Shown: positions 23,871-36,874 of the stretch, in pieces
How the letters are laid out: the number at the start of each line of letters is the position of its first letter
Position numbering within the stretch: position 1 is the first letter of the stretch
Origin: Camarhynchus parvulus
Taxonomy: Eukaryota > Chordata > Aves > Passeriformes > Thraupidae
Assembly: GCF_901933205.1 (NCBI RefSeq)
Contig: NC_044590.1
Location: 6,215,501-6,279,500 of the forward strand
Direction: 5' to 3'
DNA length: 64,000 nt
Made by a program: the position numbers and the translations under genes
The notes under the pieces: model-generated
Seen by the model: the letters and a program-made list of their open reading frames with translations, nothing else
Databases searched by the model: none
Told to the model about the DNA's origin: nothing

Positions 23871-26714
23871 CATCTGGCTGGAGGGCAGTGGCGGCCAAAC
23901 AAAGCAGAGTTAAAAGGGGATTCACAGCAAAAAACACAGCATTGGGATTTATTCTGGTGAGGCTTGACATGGTTGAAAGGTGGGCAAATCGCAGATGAAG
24001 TTGGAACTAAATTATCTTTGTGTCCCTTCCAGGGCTGTATCAGTAAGGGAGGAGCTCTGCTGGAATGCAGCAGCCAAGGAGGTCCAGGCTGCTCTCTCAG
24101 CTCTGTGTCACTCCTGTGAGGCTGGGAAAACACTGAGCTGGAAAGATGAAGATGGATGAGCAAGAGCAGCAAAACAGGAGGTGATGGGAGGAGGAGCTGT
24201 GAGCAGTCTGTGGTCCCCCTGCTGCTGTCCCCTGATGCTGTGTCCTTCCCTGTGCCAGGAGTGCTGCAGGTTCTGAGCTGGGAACCCATTTGACCCATCT
24301 GCCCATTTTTGTTAGCAACAGGCTCCGTAAAATTCACTAACTGCAGTCATTTGGGAGTTGTCTTCAAACTGAGCCTATGGAGAAACACTTCTGTCAGGTT
24401 TCTTTGAGGCTTTTTTTCTTTTCTGAAAACTAAAAGAAAAGTGCAGCCACTTCAAGATTAAAAGAGACTCCATAATCCACAATAAATGCTGGAGAGTCTC
24501 ACAAAATTAGCCCACACATTTCTTAACCTAATCTAAAAGCACAGCTCCCACTTGACAGTCTTGAAATATTTCATAACATTTGCAATGTTCTCAGCTTCAG
24601 CTTTGAAGCTCTCCCCAAAGACAGGGTTTTCCCATCTCTGCATGGATTTATCATCACCTGCCAACACCTGTGCAGATCCTGAACTATGTGGGGAGTTTGG
24701 TGCTTTGAAGTGACAATGCATCAAAGCCACAACACAATCAATGCCACCCCCACACCTCCCCCAGCCAAATATTGACGTGCCAGGAGGTCCCACTTCCAGC
24801 TTGCTCTGGGAACACCTTCCTGCTGCACAGAGAAAGTTTTGTCTGCTCCCATTCCTTCCTGGGACTGGGTGGGAATTAAGGATACTGCAGGAGTTATAAA
24901 ATGCCATCTGCCCTTCTGGCTGGGTGTGGTGCCCCCGTGGGTTCTCCTGCCTGAGTTTGTCTGATACAGAAAATGTACTCTCATACAAAAGCAAAGCTGG
25001 CACTGCTGGTAATTAAGTTTCCTCAACTAGGACAATGAGACTCCCTTGGGAATCACCATCTTCCTCACCTGCTTCCCAGACACCAGCAGGTTTCCAGCAC
25101 TGCCAGATTTTGGAAGACAAAGCCTGAGCTGTGGTTTGCTCTCGCCTTTCCTCTCATAGGGAAAGCCCAGCCTGGGCTTTGTTTGTTTTACCCACCCAAC
25201 CCCAGCTCTCACCTCAGGGAACACCTCACCTCACCCCACTGCACCCACAGGGACACTAAATCCCCCTTCCCAGCACAGCCTAAGGCAGAACTTTTCCAGA
25301 GCAGCCAAGGAGAGAGGCAGGGAATAACCCAAAGGGAAGCACTGCATTTCTGCAGGACAGGTTCCCCAGCTGTTTGCACCTGGATGCTTTCATGCACACA
25401 CAGCAGCCAAGCAGTTGGAGAAAAGCACATCACAGCCAGGCTGGCACATGGAAACAGCAATTTTCCCCAAGTGGAGCAGTTCTGAGTAGCCAGCAAATAA
25501 TGAAGAGCAAAATTGGAGGCTGGAGCTAAACAGCCTGGGCTGTGTTAGTGGGGAGAGGAAGCAGGTGGCTCTGAGCAGTGGCAGGGCTGCAGTTTAGGGG
25601 ATTTCAAAACAAAGATTAAAGTGCTTCACTTCTTTGGTCAGTTCATGTTATCCTAGTGGTTTTCAGCAAGGACTTTGTGTCTGTGGGGAGAGCATTGTAT
25701 TTTATAGGAGCTTAGTTTGATTTACTGGACACACAGGTGGAGCAGTGTTTGCTTCTGCAGCTGTAATTCACGATGACTTACAAAGAAAAATGATGTTTCT
25801 GCGCTTCACAATGAAGGGCTTAGTGTTGCTTTCACTCTTATTTGTACAAAAAGTTTAAAGTGGTGCTGGGTTTGAACAGTTGAAAGTAGAAGCTGCTGTG
25901 AAGATCTAAGCACAGAGTCACACTCTCCCCTTGGCTCTCCCCAGGCAGTGAAATGGGCTCATATTAATTCTCAAATAAAGCACCTTAATTACATTTTCTC
26001 CTACCTAGCAAGTGCCATTTCACAAATGTACATAACATTTCCTGATGGATTTTTATGTCCCAATCCCTGCATTAATTGAACTGTCAGGACCATCCTCTCC
26101 CCTCATATTTTAACGAGACTTTTGGGCTTCCCTTGTGTGACAAGATGAGTTGTGGACATGATGCTGAACACTTTCCAGCCACAGCAGCTCAGCTGCAGAA
26201 CAAATCTGATAGAGGGGAAAGCTCCCAGGATTCTGGGGTGGGTTTGGGGCCAGCTTGGGGTGAGCTGAGTCCACATCACAGCCTGAAAATGTCTGTTCCT
26301 CTTACACACCCATGGGATAACATCCAACAGCATCTTGGCCTGGCAATGAGCTTGGGCTGCACCACCCAGAAGCAAAGGTGAGGTGGTGATGTTCTGGTGA
26401 TGTCCCCCATGCCAGTTTCCAGGTTTCACAAAGGGAGATGTGCAGTAAAATCAGTCCCTGCTATCCCTGCTCCGATCCCAGATATCACCATGCAACACCA
26501 GGCAGTGTCAGTGCATCACAGTGGGATGCTGGCTCATTTACTGACTGCTAATTAGCAATGCAGGGCTTGTGCCAGCATTTATCTCCTTGGAAAGCTTGGA
26601 CAGGCAGAGCTCAGCAAAGGCAAAGCTCAGCAGAGACCTGCTTGAGAGCAGCAGCTGGAGAGGGGCAGGAGGCCTGAGGAGGATGGGCGTCAGGTTTGTT
26701 GTTGCTGAAATGGC

Positions 26715-27314
26715 TCCCAGGGTATTAAAGAGTCTTTTTTCCCAGCCCTGTGCTTGAAGAAGAAGTCAAGATTCCTCAGCTGTGCTTTTCAAAGTTGTTT
26801 ATTTTCTCTTATCTATGACATTCTTTTTCTGATCTGCTGAGATCTGTCCAAAAGGTCAGATTGTGGCACAGTGACTGCCCTCAGGGCAGTGTTATCTTTT
26901 TATACTAAAAACTACAAGTACGTTATTTACAATAATTTTCCAATACCTATCACCTATGTTAGACAGTCTGCCTCTACTCTAAACCAATCCAGAAGTGCCA
27001 CCATCACAGCAGAAGAGGGAGGACAAGAAGAAGAAGGAGAAAGACAGGACACACTCCTGTGTGAGATCCCTCCATCTTGCCTCTTGAACCTCCATTCTAA
27101 ATCCCCAAAATTCTACTTTTTCACCCTGTGATAAATTCACTATCATTCTATTCAAACCCTCGTGGCTTGTAAATCCTCACACAAAGTTGGTAATTGTGTC
27201 CATGGGTTAAAACCAAAGGCACAGGTGGTTTTGACTCTGTGCCAAGGCCTCTGAGCCCCCTGCCAGGGTCTCGAGTCCTCCAGGGCAGCCAGAGGAATGT
27301 CCTGGGTTCCAACA
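26715..27314 (-). mobile_element. Solo LTR of an ERVL-like passerine element (about 600 bp)
   Basis: On the minus strand the element starts TGTTGGAACCCAGGACATTC near 27,314. It carries a TATAAA (plus 26899-26904) and a downstream AATAAA (plus 26798-26803) spaced as in an LTR R region, and ends near 26,715 after GGGCTGGGAAAAAAGACTC. This matches songbird LTRs I remember in overall plan. The outer left edge and target duplication are unclear. No internal retroviral sequence adjoins it. Confidence 0.75.
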
Positions 27315-28119
27315 GATGGGCTCTGACAGGGATCCAGGGGAGCACAGCATGGGATCCAGGATGGAGCACGGCTGGGTTTTCCAGGCCCACCAGGAGCTCT
27401 CCTGTGATGGACACCTTAGATGGAAAGCCCAGCCCTGAGCTCAGGCACACAAACCCAGGGAAGTCACCAGCAATGTGTGTTCCTAACTCACCCTCACCTC
27501 AAGAGTCTTCTCCTCTAACCAAAAAAGTCTGAAATGAAATAATGATCATCCAGATGATGTTTTTGCCTCCTTTTTGCAGTGGCACTGCTGGTCTGCAGAG
27601 AGCTCCATGCTGGGCACAGCCCAAGAGCAGCTGTTTGCCCTGGCAGAGGAAAGGGAGAGAAAAAATTAATGAGCTTCTTTTCAGTTCAAACAATTGCTCT
27701 GACCAATTTTTTACAAAGTATGGCTAAAAATAACCAGTTCCCTTCCAAAAAGTCCATTCAAAATTATATTTTGCTCCCCAATGCCACAATTAGATGCGAT
27801 AGTAGAGAAATCTTTTCTTCTTTACAAAAATAATTTTGTTTGAGACAATCCTGCCTTGCAAAATAGTTGAATGGTGATGGAAAAGGCATTTTCATTAACA
27901 AGTTCAGCTGTTCCACACCACTATGCTGACAAGCTCTTATCAAATGGCATTCACAAGCATTCCCTGATAGGAGTTGTTTGTAGAATCCTCTCCCTGCATT
28001 TTCAAAGTCCTTGCAGCTGGATTTTTATCCTGGTTTCTAAAGGAGAAGAGGTTTCTGCAACTGTACTGGTTGATCTGGCTGTTTCTCATGTTTGTGGCTG
28101 TTTCTCATGTTCATTCTCA

Positions 28120-28141
28120 TGGTAATGTTTAAACATTACCA
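28120..28141. repeat. Perfect 22-bp palindrome
   Basis: TGGTAATGTTT is followed immediately by its exact reverse complement, with no loop. Just before it, a 17-bp TGTTTCTCATGTT-type segment is duplicated (about 28079-28111). Confidence 0.9.
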
Positions 28142-30103
28142 ATGTTTCAAATCACTCAGTTATGAGGGGAAGGATGGGTGGGAGGAAAGTAGGAAGGGTC
28201 TGAAATTGAACTTTAGTCAAAAGTATGGCTTGAGTAAAGTAAATGAAACAACCAAAAATTGTGTTTTCTGGTGGCAGTGTCCTGCTGGACAGTTGGGCCG
28301 TGCTGGACCAGTCTGCATCCATGCAGCTGGAAAACATCCTTCCCTCTGCCCTGGCTCATGTGGACAGGATGGCCAAGGGGCAGGATACAGGATCAGGGTT
28401 ACTGAAATCAAAGAGAGCAGATATGAGATAAAGGATGCAAACCCATGGGAGATAAAAACTCATTAGCCCTACAGCTGCATGAGATGCTAGAGAACAAACC
28501 CCCAGAACACAGAGCTGGGTAATGGGAGCAGGATGCTGCAAAACATGAATCACAGCCTCCAAATGAGAGAGGGGAAGGCAGGACCACACTCGCTCATATT
28601 CTTTCCTGACAGCAGCAGGAATACTTAGGGGAAAGATTCAAGGAGCTCTTGTACTTGGAGCTCTGCAAAACACTACAGAGCTCTTCAGGGGCAATGTTAA
28701 ACAAAATTGCAGTCATAAAAAACCCCAGAACATGAGTACAGGAGTTCTGATTGGAACCAGGTCTGATTGCAGAGCATGTGAGTGGGGAACAAGGAGGGAG
28801 GGGACAGGGGGTCCAGAGGTGCATTTCCCTCCACCTGAACAGTCCTGGGCTCCTCCATGAGCAGCTCTGTTTAAGCAGTGCTGTGCCACAGGTGAAAACA
28901 GGTGGGTTTAAAAATTTGGGGCTGATACATAAAAAGCCACCAGCTTGCCCAACAGTGTGTTTTATGAAACAAAAATATTCCACTTGATCACTTCTCAAAA
29001 GACAGGCAAGGTTATCTGTACCCTAAACTCACCTCTGGAACTTCCCCAACCCACACTTGGTGGGAGTCAGGCTTTGGGAAGGCTTCCCCAGAGCCAGTTG
29101 TGTGGGGAAAGTTGAGTCTCTCCAAGTCTATGAGATTTGTGTAAACAGGAATGGAAATGATAGATCAGATAAAGGTGGATGGAGGAGCAGATTTCTGTGA
29201 CATCCTGATGCCCTCTCCCACCCCCATTTTCCATCACTGGGACTGTTTTAATATGTGAGAGCAATAGGAGGATTTCAGGATAAAATCCTGGCCCTGTTAA
29301 GTTCAGGGTGTTTTGTGATTAATCCAAATGGCTTCATTTTGGTGACATTTTTCTAAGCTGTGCTTAGATTTGTCAAGTGGGCTTCCATTTCAGGAGAACC
29401 CTTGATAGGCAACATCCCCAGGGAGAGCTGGGCTGGGTTAGGAAGCAAAGGGAAGTGGGCTGTGATCCCATAGATTGGGATCTTTACCCAAGCAGTGCTC
29501 AGAGAGCCTGGAATCTGGGTATTCTTTCTTTCATTGCCTGCTTAGGTTTGCTCCTGTAGTCCTACAGAGTCCCTTTTGTCTCAAATTCCCTGCACTGCAG
29601 GAAACGACGGGTAGAGCTGCTGTTCTCACTGCTTGGAGTCTTTCCTCCACTGCAGCCTCAGTGTCAGCATCAGATAAAAGACAAAGGCAGAAGAATTTAC
29701 GGCAGCATTATCAGCTACCTTTGAAAATAAATCAAAAGCTGGGACTGTGGAAATTGCATCTTTGATGACATGAAATTTTGAGAAAGGAGTTTTTTCAAGC
29801 CCAGTTGTTTGAATCCTCCATGAAATCCCCTAATGCATTGCTGTGCATCAGCAATTGGTGGTAATTTAATTCCACTTACTCTTCCCCTCTCCTGCTCTGT
29901 CATCTCCTCAGATCCCTTTCTTCCCCCTCAGTCCAGTGCTCTGTTTCCAGGGCTCATTGGGACATAACCAAGGCTCTAAGGCTGAACAAACAAAGCCTAA
30001 AATAGGACAGTGATTTAACAAAACCAAACACCTAAAGGCCATGGCAAGGCCCTGCTGGCTCCAACACACTGCAAACAGCTGGCTAATGACAGGCACAGAG
30101 CCC

Positions 30104-30150
30104 AGGAACTCACACTTTAGGAACTCACACTTTAGGAACTCACACTTTAG
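30104..30150. repeat. 15-bp tandem repeat, three copies
   Basis: AGGAACTCACACTTT occurs three times head to tail, identical, and so recent. Confidence 0.95.
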
Positions 30151-31303
30151 ATAGAAAGGCCCTGGTTTCCTCAAGAACTTGCTCAGCTCAAGGTATTGCT
30201 GGTGGCACTAAGCTCCTCAAGTTATTGATGTCCAAGAACAGCATCCAGAGCTCCACCTTCAACTCCCTGCTCTTAGCAAAAACAAACAGGAGCTGGTGGG
30301 GCTCCAATAGAGAGTGAACAGCTTGAGTTTGCACATCAATTCATGTGGAGACAAGGATGAGCCATGGGCTCCCTTGACTACTGAACAAAAGGCATTTACC
30401 CTAACTGAGACCTGCCAGCTTCACCAGGCCAGCACTGAAATTCAAGATTAGTTTTACCACCTTCATTTCTGAAGCCTTTCAGGCTCATACCCAAGCAGCC
30501 CTGCCAGCCAGAGTCTGCTTTAGAGACTTTCCAGGACATGTCCTCAGTCTGAGCCATCAGCCCCTGACCTGTCCCTCCAAATGCATCCCTGTTTCTCAGG
30601 GAGAGGAGCCCCCTAAGCCATGCTGTGGGTTGTATTCTGAAAGGAATCTCTGCAAGAAGCTGGGAGGCCTGGCTGCACATCAGCTGCACCTCAGCAGTGT
30701 TTGTTGAGGGGTATTTCCAGGGAGGATGCTCTGGAGATGCTCCTCTCCCCTTCTGTGGTTTCCTCAGCAGGAATGCACAACAACAACATTTACCCATTTC
30801 TTGCTCCAGAGAAATTTCATTTACTGAATTCACCCTCCCTGTTTTGTTCATTAAATTGTCTTTTCTTATTTCCAGTGATGAGGCTGTTAGGATGGCACTC
30901 ATGGATGTGTGCAGAGATTTGAAATGTACCCACTTCAAACTCTGCTCATGAGAGGAGTGGGTAGTTAGGCTCAGACACAGTATGAAAAATAATATGCCAG
31001 GCCCAAATGTCAAATATAATCATGGGTGATATTAACCTCCCCAGTGAAAGGAATACATCCCTTTATGAAACAACCTGGCTTTAATGTTCAAGATTGCTGC
31101 AACAGATTAAAAGGCAGCCCCTGATAAGTTGCCTACACTAAAAGCATCATGGAAATTTATACCCCACTTAAGTGATTCACACTATTAATATATAGAGTTT
31201 TCTAAGCTGCAGTTTTATCAAAGTTGAGTGATGAGAATAAGTGAGGGGATTGTTTCATTTCTTTTCCGAATAAGAAAATAAAACAGATGCATTTATGTCC
31301 AGC

Positions 31304-31321
31304 AAAAAAAAAAAAAAAAAA
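31304..31321. repeat. Poly(A), 18 bases
   Basis: A homopolymer run, not preceded by a recognisable retroposed gene. Confidence 0.9.
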
Positions 31322-31944
31322 TTCTTTCTGAAAAATAGAAGTTGACACTTGAGCAAAATTCATTCTGTGCTGAGTAGATGGAAAGGGAAAGCATTGCTGT
31401 TGTGCTGCCCTTTTCCTGAATAAACCCCTAAACCTGGGTGACAGTATTTTAATATTCAGAAGCTGAAGTGAACCTGTGCTGGTGCTACCAGTCATCCCTG
31501 GTAGGTGATGATGGAGGGGAGACACTTCAGAGTCCCACTTCTGCAAGTGTGGGCTGTAAAATCTGGTCAGCTGCAGGCTGCAAGGACTCCTTGCATGAGA
31601 TAAGAAAAACATTATGATCCAAACCCCAAACCAGACACACACTCATCCTTCTCCACACAGACAAAAGGGCAAAGGAAAGTAGATGTAACAAATAATTAAT
31701 AATCTTACTCTAGGTTTTGAAGCCAGCAAGTGCTCATTCCTAATGAAATGGTAACCAAGATGATCTGTGGATGTTTACAAGAGAAGTTAAGTGGTTCACT
31801 GGGATGGAGCTGCACCCGCCCACACCTGCACACCATCACCCAGAGCTTCCAAACCCTCTGAGATTCAGAAATATCAGACTTCCTTTCAATTACAGCCTCT
31901 CATAACCAATTTCAGTGGCAAGCCAGAGGCTGGCTCTCAGAGCT

Positions 31945-32240
31945 AAACCATCTTGTTTAATCTGCCTGCTGACATTCCAGATTCAGCGCTGCCAGAGCCG
32001 CACCTTCGGTCTACAAAAACATCGCGCAGCTGCTCCTGTTCCACCAGAGGCTCTTTAACATCCAAGGCTGTTATCCTTTCAGAAATGGTACAGTGTGAGC
32101 CCAGAAATCCCTTGCCAGTGCCTGTGCAAGCTGGGAATGCAGCTGCCTCAAAGCACCTTTGCAAATGGACACGGGCAGTGAGGATATTGCACCTCGCCCA
32201 CGGATTCAATGGCTCTCAAGTCGTGCTCACAGCTCCGTCA
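31945..32240. promoter_or_regulatory. Candidate conserved non-coding or exonic island
   Basis: CpG is raised (CAGAGCCGCACCTTCGGTC, CATCGCGCAGCTGCTCC) in AT-richer surroundings. Open frames exist on both strands (plus 31953-32567, minus 31943-32209), but neither shows a domain or convincing splice signals. An element or an unrecognised exon are both possible. Confidence 0.25.
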
Positions 32241-32539
32241 AACACCTGTGTCCCACTCCTCTTGGGACAGGAGAGGCCAAAAGCATTTTCTCTGTGCCAA
32301 AATGAGAAGGAAAAAAAGGCAGCACTCTGTGCCACTGTCAGGTTTCTCACTGCTTTGACAGGGCACAGCTTGCAAGATGGGTTTGAATCTGGCTGTGGAG
32401 CATCACTTTTGCAGCCACTCATGTTTCCTGTCTCCTATGGGACCAGAAAAACTGGGGAAGAAGTGAAAGAGGACAAAGGTTCTGGGAAGGAAATCCCACT
32501 ATCCATATCTACATATGCACAAGCAGGTACTGCAGGTCC

Positions 32540-32578
32540 AACCATGGAATTTTGGAAGGGACATTAAAGATCAATGAG
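32540..32578 (-). mobile_element. Possible CR1 tail remnant
   Basis: ACCATGGAATTTTGGAAGGG, then ACATTAAAGATCAAT, resembles a reverse-complement CR1 terminus but is too short and diverged to be sure. Confidence 0.35.
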
Positions 32579-34039
32579 GGGATGCATGAAGGACTTGCTG
32601 GTTTTGTACTGAGAGGCAAGAAGGTTTCAGAAATTCTCTCCCTCCATCCCCCTGCCCAGGCTCCATCCAGCAGCTCCCTGCCACATGTGATGGGGTTCGT
32701 ACCACTGCCTGCAAAGCTTTATTAGAGCCTTGGGGAGAGGGGCTTGCTCTGTCACAGACTGAGAAAAAGATTTGTTTTATCAGAGAGTCCTTCCCATTTC
32801 TCCTGGCTGCATTAATGCCTCAGCAACCACCAACCCCAAAGAAATCTTGGTTACCCAAACCCCAGTGATCCCTCCCTTACTGAGAGCCCAAGACATTCAC
32901 TGTGGCAATGAGGAGGTTGCAGGGATGGAGCCACAGAGCTGCCCCAGCCTCTCTTCACAACTAATTCCACCCCAGGCAATAAGCTCATCAGTCTTATATT
33001 TTATAGTTTAACCAGGAAAAGAAAAATCTTTGTCCAGTTCCCGACAACTCCTCAGTCCAAATGGAAATTATTGCCTTTTGGAAGTGTGAGTTATGGAGGA
33101 GAGGGACAAAGCAGTGCTGTGCATCCCCAGCGTGCCTGGTGAGGGACCCACTCTTTAAAACCTGATTCTGAGAGAAATAAAGGGCAAGCCATTAAGGGAT
33201 TTGTAGCCACAACACTCCATTTGTCTTTATTCCTCTGCTTTGCAGATAGCTCTTGATATACCCAGAAAATAAGAGTCCCAGTGCATCAAAGTGATTCTGA
33301 GCAGCAATAGCCTGTGAAAAACCCTCATGAAGCATTATCACTCATTAACATCGCAGGACAGAAAAGGCTGGGCTGGGGGAAAGAGATGGAACCTGTTTGG
33401 TTCTTCTTTCCCTGAACTGGATGGTTAAACCAGAAGCACTCAGGGTGAATCCACAGATGAGCCACACAAAAAAATAAAAAAATCCTGTCTTTGTATTTAA
33501 GTAGATAAACATAAAGGTCTGGGGGAGGCTGCTCCAAGCTGAAGAAGATTTACTGGTCTCATCTCTCTGCCTGCAAATGCACCCAGCACATTTCAAGCAG
33601 AACTTTCACCATTTCGGTTTCTGCAGGAAAGGCTTTAAAGTGATCAAACAGCACGAGAGCTCTCAGCACCCTCTCTCCTTCCTGCCTGCACCAGAAAACA
33701 TATTTGCATTTTTTCTATGGACTGTTGTTGACAAATTGAAATTCAGGGGTGGAAAATTGGATCCTGCTGAGTTCTGATGACTTTTTTTTTTCTTGTATCT
33801 GAATTTCTGATTATCAAAGGTATTGAGAAAAACTCACACTGACTTCAGCAATGAAAATTGGACCCTGCATTGGCATCCTGGGAAAGGGATGGGAAGAGCT
33901 GCCAGTTCAACAGCTTATCAAAAACATTATCCCACTTTTCAGCATGGAAAATGAAAAAAAAAAATTCCTGTGTGCAGGTATGTTTCTGCCTGTCATTTTG
34001 AGATCCATCCATTTTTCCATGCTTTTATTTATGAAGGTA

Positions 34040-34300
34040 CAACATGCTGAGGCTTAACATGTACTATATGGGAGCCACATGTGGCTTTTTGACTGTTCAA
34101 TACCATTAATAACCAGGCATTACAAATTCAAAATGAGCTATATGAAGGCCTCCTCTTCTCTGTTTTTATTCTCTTTAAAAGTGTCTGGCATGTCTGCCCT
34201 GGGGACCACAAAACACAATAAAACATATTCAGTAGCTAATTCACACTAACTGTCATCATTAGGCATTTAACAGGCAATGTCAAGACAATGTCCATGCAGC
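34040..34300. promoter_or_regulatory. Candidate conserved non-coding element
   Basis: GGGAGCCACATGTGGCTTTT is palindromic around an E-box. ACCATTAATAACCAGGCATT, CAGTAGCTAATTCACACTAA and GTCATCATTAGGCATTTAAC follow. Unique and non-coding. Confidence 0.35.
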
Positions 34301-36849
34301 TGGAAGTGTCTCCGCTTGCCGTCTTTCCTAATCAAGAATTAACTCATCATTATTCTTACAAAAGAGCATGAGCTCTCTCCTTTCCCACTTTCCAGGCCAT
34401 TTGTCACCAAAGATTAGTCCAGATTTTTGACACAGTTTTCCCAGGGCAGGCAGGGTTAGTGGGTTATTTTTCCCAAAGAACAGAGGGTCCCAACTCTCTC
34501 TCAGTTCTTTGGAAATGCCAACATTTCCCTGGTTTGTATTGGTGGCTCTCGAGTGACCTGGTAAACACAGCCCTCCAAGATGTGCAAGCACAAAAAAGCG
34601 GGTCAGAGTCTGCAGCATTTATAGGAAAAATATGGGGATCACAGTTCCAACTTTCAAATTATTCATCAGAAAGTAGGTCTGCTCCTGGCTTTCTCAGGAA
34701 TTGCTTTCCCTCCCACAAATAAGCATTCCTAGCCCACTCCTCAGAGCATTGGCTAAACCAGCACTGGGTATTATATAAATAGGAATTATTAAATTAATGA
34801 CTAGACTACAGTAAGATGTAAAATTCCTCTACCAAGACAACCCATTGAAGTGACTGATTCCATTTTTCACCTTAAAGATCTCATGGGAAGGATCATGAAT
34901 GCATTCATATTTGCTCCTTCCATTCTGAGCCAGGAAATACAGAAACATCTCCACATGGGAAGGCAGCACTTTGCAGAAAGCAAACCCAACTTCTTCCTGG
35001 TTCAGCTCTAGAGACTTGGAAATGCACTGATCAAAGAGCCAAAAGGCAGAGAGCAGTTTGCACCTCTCTTTTGGCCTGCACAAATGACAACAGATATTTT
35101 TTGTGGGTCGTTTGTGTCTTTCACTTTTTAGTTTCCAGGAGAGGAAGGAGTCCTCTTGCTCAGGAATGTGCTGGAGTAATTTGGGGAGTGTGAAGAAGAG
35201 GAGGGTTCTCAGATCATGATGGTATTTTATTTGTGATCCAAAACACCTTAAGGAACAAAATGAAACCCCTGTCTTGGGTCCATCCCTGTTATGGCTGGAG
35301 GGATCTTCCTATGGCTTTCCTTGACTTTTGGCAATTTATTCTGAGTTCAGGGTGAGTAAAACCTCATGGTTAGCATGGAGGAGAAATCCTAATATAAGCG
35401 AAGGTGTGAATGCTGATGGTGTTTCCTGCTTCTCTCCTCCCTCTGGGAAACTGAGGGCAAACTAACTCCTGACCTTAGGATGTCCAGAAGAAGGATTTGA
35501 CCCTTCTCCAGCACCATCCTGGTGAGCTTGTTAAACACATAAAAGCAATGATGTTGCTCTTCAGAAGTCAGTGATTTTATCAGTCCTCTCACTTAAGAAA
35601 TGATCGATTTTCTCATATTACCAGGATAAAATCTACTCTGTAGTATGTAGGTCATGAACTTATCTTTCTCCACCTTCCTTGTCTCCAGGCACAGTACAAC
35701 CAGAATTAATGGCAATAATAATAAACTCCTTTGCAGTTTAACGATTATTCATTAGCAGGAGTACATCAGTTCTGCTGTCTCCTCTCTCCTCAGATGCCTG
35801 ACACTCTGGGCTGCTCTGCTTATATTTGAGAGAAACAATCAATGAGCACCGTGCAGGCCTGGTTTTCTGGGCTGGTAATCTCTCCATTACTCAGTTAGGC
35901 ACAGTCCCCTTGGCTTCAGCTGAATCTGTGTGCCAAAAGAAAAGCCAACACCATCAGATACATCCTTAAAAGTGAGCATGTCACCAGACTGCATCTCCTG
36001 AGAACAGCTGTGTCCTGGGACAGCAGGAATGTGCTGTGACAAGAGGACACCTGGGGCATGTCCCTCACCACCTTCCTCTTCCAGCACACAGATGAAGCTG
36101 AGAAGCCATGTCCATATCCTAAAACCTTCCTGGGACCCTGGGAGGTCAGAGTGGGGGTGAACAGGGCTGAGAAGTCACCCTACCACTGCAGGCTCCTTCC
36201 TCCACCATCCAGCGACTTGGGCAAGAACCAAAGGGAGGGCTGACACCTCAGGAGGCAGCAGGAAGAGCTCCAGCATCTTCAGGAGCACTAATATTTCACT
36301 GGCAGGGACTTGAACAGCCTGTGGCCCTGTGACTCAAGTGTTTCATCCAGGCCTGAAGCTCATCCTCTGAGCAGAACATCTCACCTGATTCCAAAGCCCT
36401 CCTGGCATTTCTGTTGGGCTGCACCCCATGGCAGGGAGAGCATCCTGCTGGTGGAGGGCTCCAAGCTCTCTCTCTTCTCTCTCTGTGGCCTCTGAATATA
36501 ATTCATCCAAGCTTTTATGAGGCAATTCACATCCAGATTTTATTAGAAGTGGAAGGCCCTTTTATTTCCTCAGTGTATTCAGCACAAAGAGAACTGGTGC
36601 TCTGGTTAATTTTATTTCTTTGCTTTCTGTGTTTTAATAATGATCTCCCCAGTTCCATTCAGCTCTGAAAAGGTGGGGGAGATGGAGAGATATGGAGAGT
36701 TGGAATAATGTAATCACGTACTGCAGACAGAGAAATACTGGTTAAAGTGAAGTGTGATGAATATATGACTGAGGCAGAGACGTAAAAGACTGCTTTAAAT
36801 ACAAAATCTGATGTATTTGCTCATCTCTCAGGCATGGGAATGCACTCTC

Positions 36850-36874
36850 AAAAAAAAAAAAAAAAAAAAAAAAA
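36850..36874. repeat. Poly(A), 25 bases
   Basis: The longest homopolymer in the window. The upstream sequence has no ORF or known SINE that I recognise. Confidence 0.9.

Larger units (their letters stand above)
16070..26710. other. Non-coding region
   Basis: Holds one CR1 copy, two tandem repeats and two candidate elements; otherwise nothing is recognised. Confidence 0.6.

Noticed and set aside
6427..27314. Complete endogenous retrovirus or paired LTRs
   Set aside because: The LTRs are on different strands or from different families, each with its own flanks, and no internal viral genes lie between them; all three are solo LTRs.
30396..31013. 205-residue open frame on the minus strand
   Set aside because: No domain, no codon-like composition, no splice pattern; not supportable.
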